Origin: Euphorbia lathyris | Lineage: Eukaryota > Streptophyta > Magnoliopsida > Malpighiales > Euphorbiaceae | Length of the DNA stretch: 64,000 bases | Assembly: GCF_963576675.1 (NCBI RefSeq) | Contig: NC_088919.1 | Location: 40,818,501-40,882,500, forward strand | Direction: 5' to 3' | Shown: in pieces, positions 60,339 through 64,000 of the stretch | How the letters are laid out: each line of letters starts with the position of its first letter | Position numbering within the stretch: position 1 is the stretch's first letter | Notes under the pieces: generated by a model | Databases searched by the model: none | Told to the model about the DNA's origin: nothing | Seen by the model: only the letters and a program-made list of their open reading frames with translations | Position numbers and translations under genes: made by a program

Positions 60339-60833
60339 TGGGTAAATTACACCCATGGCCACTATTAAACTCCATTTAACAGTGTGGCGACTGAACTTCA
60401 CGGTATGGTGAGGAAACTTCACACTTTTTAACACCGTGGTCATTCAACACCTCAAAAGGATTATTGACGATCCAAAAATAAAAAAGTTGAAGAGTTAATG
60501 ATATTGTAAGGAACTTTAATTCTTAAAAAAAAATTTGACATCATTTAGGTGTTGCTTGGTTAGCAGGGAGAAAGTGAAATTTTAAAGAGAAAGCTCAAAA
60601 AAATGTTATTTTGAAAAGTAAAAAATGTGGTTTCATAGTAAATATCTGAGCAACTTTAATTCTTGAATATTTTCATTTTGAGGTCATTAACAGTCATTTT
60701 GAGAAGTTAGTTAGAATTGAGTGACTATCGGTATTAAAAATATAAAATTCAATAGTCATACCGTTAAAAATTAAAGTTCAGTAGCTATAATATTAAAATG
60801 TTGAATTTCAGTGGTCATAGCTAAAGTTCAGGT
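60339..60833. mobile_element. Truncated Mutator-like MITE
   Basis: The left end GGGTAAATTACACCCATGGC matches the family of 11112-11625, and the inner sequence follows it. The right end lacks the final GGTGTAATTTACCC, so the copy is truncated and no target duplication is visible. Confidence 0.7.
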
Positions 60834-61110
60834 TTTCTTTTCTTCATAGCAGAAACAATAAAGAATAGTGATGGTTTGTTTTATATATAATTTGCATATA
60901 ATATGGGGTTAATTATAAATAACTACATTGTGGTTTGACCGATTTGCGACGTGGTATCTGTGGTATTTTTCTTTATAAACACAATCTTGTGGTTGTCATC
61001 GTTAACAAAATCAAGGAAACGATAGAAATTCTGTTAAATCACAGGACATTTTCATGATTTTTTTTTACTTTGTTGTGTTGACCTTCTTCTTCTTTTTCCT
61101 TCTCTCTCCT
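60834..61110. other. Spacer
   Basis: AT-rich, then a CT-rich run (61080-61120). No feature recognised. Confidence 0.5.
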
Positions 61111-61715
61111 TTTTCCATTCTTCTTCCATGTGTGATGTTGTGGAGATGGATGCTTGTCACGTGCTACTAGGTAGACCATTGCAATTTGATTGTGATGCCT
61201 CACATGCGGGAAGAAGCAACACCTACACCATACGCAATGGCGGAGTCCGATACATCCTTACACCTTTGAAGAGTTCTCCTAATAAAAATGAAGACCACTT
61301 TGGAAGCTTGTCCAATTTGGGAGTTGAATGTGAATGGGTGCATTGGCGGAACGAGTGAGACATTGAATCATCTTGACTTGGTTCCATGGATGAGTTAGCT
61401 AGCCACTTTTTTAAATGAAGTCAAATCCAAAGAGGTGAATGAAGTTGAGAAGGGGGAGAGCAGAGTTGAAAGTGAGGAAGTTGAACCGATATCTAAGGGT
61501 GACAAGTATGTGTCTTCCAACGAGCCACCTAAAGGACTTCCACCTTTGAGGAAACTACCACATGACCTAGCATGGGATCCGGGAGATAGTGCACCTAACT
61601 CTATATATGGTGAGTTGAGCTCTAAAGAGGAAGATGAAGATTACTCTATGAAGCCTATTGATAGCATCGAGACGCCTAGCACATGCGAAAGAATCAAGTC
61701 GCTCACTTGGTAAAA
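61110..61715 (+). pseudogene. Ty3/gypsy protease/RT-start fragment
   Basis: The frame at 61128-61358 reads CDVVEMDACHVLLGRPLQFD, the protease end of chromovirus-type pol. A second frame at 61435-61713 contains EPPKGLPPLRKLPHDLAWDPGDSAPN, the usual start of reverse transcriptase. The rest of pol is gone. Confidence 0.75.
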
Positions 61716-61950
61716 TCTGAACTTATTCTTTTGTGCTTATTGACATGTATGTGTTGGAATCTTGGTTGTGTATATCCGAGTGGATCACGCTAGCTCCGAG
61801 TGGATTCACTTAAAAAGCATTGCTCCTTACTCCAGCTTCCTCCTATTTACAACTCTGCCACTCCCTAATTACAATCCATGTCACTCCATATTTACAACTC
61901 ATGTCATCTCTTTGCTATCACCCCAATCTACCCTCATCTTTACCCTTTTA

Positions 61951-62214
61951 CTTCCTTTGTTTCATTTTAATTGTCTTTTAAGATTTTTGCACAAATATTA
62001 AGAAACCTATTAATTAGCCTAAAAAGTAGCTAAACATTACCTTATTACCCTCTTGCAATTAATGTTTAAATTTCTCTGCAAATTTCTTTCCTCTTATTAT
62101 ACGAGGACAAAGTTTAAAAAAACACATTTAATGCCCCTTGAAAAGTGTAAAACATCAAATAATTTGAAACAATTTTTTTTTCTCAAAACGACAATTATTA
62201 TGAAACGGAGGGAG
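61951..62214. mobile_element. Stowaway-like MITE
   Basis: The right end AACGGAGGGAG/TA is the classic Stowaway terminus; the left end CTTCCTTTGTTTCA is its decayed inverse. TA dinucleotides flank it (61949-61950 and 62215-62216). 264 bp, non-coding. Confidence 0.7.
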
Positions 62215-62216
62215 TA

Positions 62217-62615
62217 ATTAATTATATAATTTACCCTTATTTATAATTTGCTAACTATGTTTTGGATGCTATAAATGCATCTCTTTCTTTGTAATTCATC
62301 AATTTTTTATCAATACAAATTATATCTTGTTCTTTGTGAAGCTTGTTAAGGTTTGAAACCTTTAACAATGGGGGATTTTTTTATTTCCTACGGATTTAGG
62401 TCGTAAAATCCGGGATTCACTCCTTCTAGTTTAGCTAGAGAGAACATCTTTGTTAGTTTATGATTAAAACTAACTCGTCCCGAAATAATTTATATCAGAG
62501 ATACTTCAGTTGTTTGGAAGGTTAGTTTCGTTAATGGTCTTCGCTCACTATTACTACTAAAAAACAGATATTTAATGATACTAATCTTTGTTTGCATAGC
62601 CTTCATCCTAGGTTT
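62217..62615. other. Spacer
   Basis: AT-rich. A stretch at 62395-62475 (ATCCGGGATTCACTCC, GATTAAAACTAACTCG) is less AT-rich, but its origin was not recognised. Confidence 0.45.
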
Positions 62616-62626
62616 TTCAACCTTAG

Positions 62627-62925
62627 TTGCAACCAATGGTCACTCCGGAAACACTCCCAATGCATCCATCCTGTTAGGGAGATGCAAGAGCGGTGCCAGC
62701 AACAGGCTGAAGGGCTGGAATACAAAGCCCACCCATCTGGCTACAGTTGAAGTTTTCATTGATGGAGTTCAGTTTGGAGTTGCTCATAATCCACAAAAGA
62801 AAATGGCATAGAAACTTGCTGCTTTAAAGGAGAAGGAAGAAGCTGAAGCGAAGGAAAAGACCGAGGAGAATGGAAAGACGAAGAAAAGTGGCAATCGCAC
62901 TTTCACTTGTCGTAATCAAAATGAA
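62627..62925 (+). pseudogene. DICER-LIKE 1 fragment
   Basis: Encodes, in shifted frames, the region leading into the first double-stranded-RNA-binding domain of plant DCL1. In order: PMVTPETLPMHP (62631-62666), a 4-bp tandem duplication (ATCC) that shifts the frame, PVREMQERCQQQAEGLEYKA (to about 62730), another shift, then LATVEVFIDGVQFGVAHNPQ and KKMA (62742-62808), a TAG at 62809, KLAALKEKEEAEAKEK (with a few codons lost) and a Lys/Glu-rich tail fading near 62925. DCL1 makes microRNAs, but this piece has no helicase or RNase III part and is not functional. It is contiguous enough to be genomic or cDNA-derived. Its last bases are included in the tandem duplication that follows. Confidence 0.82.
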
Positions 62926-63642
62926 AATGTAAAACTAGATTTTACTATTCTAAAGCCGTTTCTTCTTTTTTTTCTTTTTCTTTTATATTGGTAATATTTT
63001 TTCAAGTTTGCCAAACTTTTATAGTAACAAATGGTTCAGTATTAATATAAAAATAAAAATTAACAAGTGAGAATTTTTTTTTTATTATTAGTATAAGTGG
63101 ATGAAGACATTCATCTAATTACTGTTGCATTTATTTTAATGCAAAACTTTAAACGGTATAAAAATGATCGCATGAAGTTTTAATTGTATTTTAAACGGAC
63201 ATATAAATTTATCATTATACGATAAGCACTTAAAATAATGCACTTTCACTTGTCGTATACGTTGCTTTGATCTACTGTTCGTTGGGTATAATTCAACTTT
63301 GCCTTAGCCATTCTTTTTCATTTTCAAAGTTAAAATGAAAATGTAAAACTATTCTAAAGTCGTCTCTTCTTTTTGTTTCGCTTTTGTATTGGTAATATTT
63401 TTTCAAGTTTGCCAAAATTTTATAGTAACAAATGGTTTAGTATTAATGTAAAAATAAAAATTAACAAGTGAGAATTTTTTATTATTAGTATAAACGGATG
63501 AAGACATTCGTCTAATTATTGTTGCATTTATTTTAATGCAAAACTTTAAACCGCATAAAAATGATCGCATGAAGTTTTAATTGTATTTTAAACAGACATA
63601 TAAAATAAATTATCATTATACGATAAACACTTAAAATAAATA
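62895..63642. repeat. Tandem duplication, two units of about 345-400 bp
   Basis: 62895-63239 and 63240-63642 start with the same GCACTTTCACTTGTCGTA and share TTGGTAATATTTTTTCAAG, AATGATCGCATGAAGTTTTA and neighbouring sequence with few differences. The second unit has an extra 80 bp near its start. Confidence 0.85.
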
Positions 63643-64000
63643 TAGGATGAAGTATTAATTATTAGTAGAGATAAAAAAAATATATTATTATCCTTATATG
63701 ATCATTACAAGTTCAATTAGGACCTTAAACTATCAAAATCATCAATCAAGTCCCTAAACTAAGTAAAAAAAAATCATCAATTATTAGTTTTATTAGTATT
63801 AATATTAACCCCCCCCCCAACACACACACACATATATATATATATAGAAATAATAACTTTTCCCTATACAATGCACGCACTCACGTCTAGTTTTATTAAT
63901 ATTGATATAGTACATAAATATTATTTCATATTGAAGAATTATTATAATAAGAACAAAGAAACGTAATAAAAAAGTTCAAATGCTTGTTTAGTGTCTCATG
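63643..64000. other. AT-rich end of window with CA/TA microsatellite
   Basis: Contains a C-run and CA/TA microsatellite at 63810-63845. No gene. Confidence 0.6.

Noticed and set aside
60147..60368. Small Arg/Trp-rich gene
   Set aside because: The frame is produced by a minisatellite.

Overview
This is plant nuclear DNA, very probably from a dicot. The evidence is spliced genes with plant-type introns, plant-specific families (a B3/REM-like DNA-binding protein, a plastid-targeted arginine-biosynthesis enzyme), AT-rich spacers and a dense bed of plant transposable elements. The species cannot be named from the sequence alone. No CRISPR array, operon, bacterial gene, rRNA gene or functional tRNA gene was seen.

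Layout. 1-12 kb is repeat-only: the 3' part of a Ty1/copia element with its LTR, a piece of a related LTR, a reverse-strand copia LTR piece, a Ty3/gypsy chromovirus remnant, an hAT-type element with a Mutator-like element nested in it, and another Mutator-like MITE. 12256-32680 is one Tat-like Ty3/gypsy element on the minus strand, bounded by a TTTTA target duplication. It carries gag-pol, about 93-bp tandem repeats, a spliced gene in ANTISENSE with its own TATA box, and a captured piece of a B3 gene beside its 5' LTR. A complete 8.8-kb copia element (target duplication GTTGA) sits inside it. 33-64 kb is the genic part, with four credible genes: an RNF113/CWC24-like CCCH+RING protein (34827-36056, +), a two-B3-domain protein (42826-43812, +), a plastid membrane protein resembling EMB1273 (46098-47610, -) and N-acetyl-gamma-glutamyl-phosphate reductase, complete in 13 exons (55483-59196, -).

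Between these genes lie an Au-type SINE with a perfect 19-bp duplication, LINE fragments, a pogo-like remnant, Tourist-, Stowaway- and hAT-type MITEs, a solo LTR, a nearly full-length RTE LINE, a Pack-MULE carrying pieces of the 26S proteasome subunit gene RPN7, and a broken DICER-LIKE 1 fragment.

The four genes are unrelated housekeeping or regulatory loci and do not form a pathway. The common theme is genome turnover: nested insertions, and three separate cases of gene fragments ending up in or near mobile DNA (B3 in a retrotransposon leader, RPN7 in a Mutator-like element, DCL1 beside duplicated sequence). All boundaries and exon joins were read by eye. Family names rest on motif recognition and memory, not on a database search.
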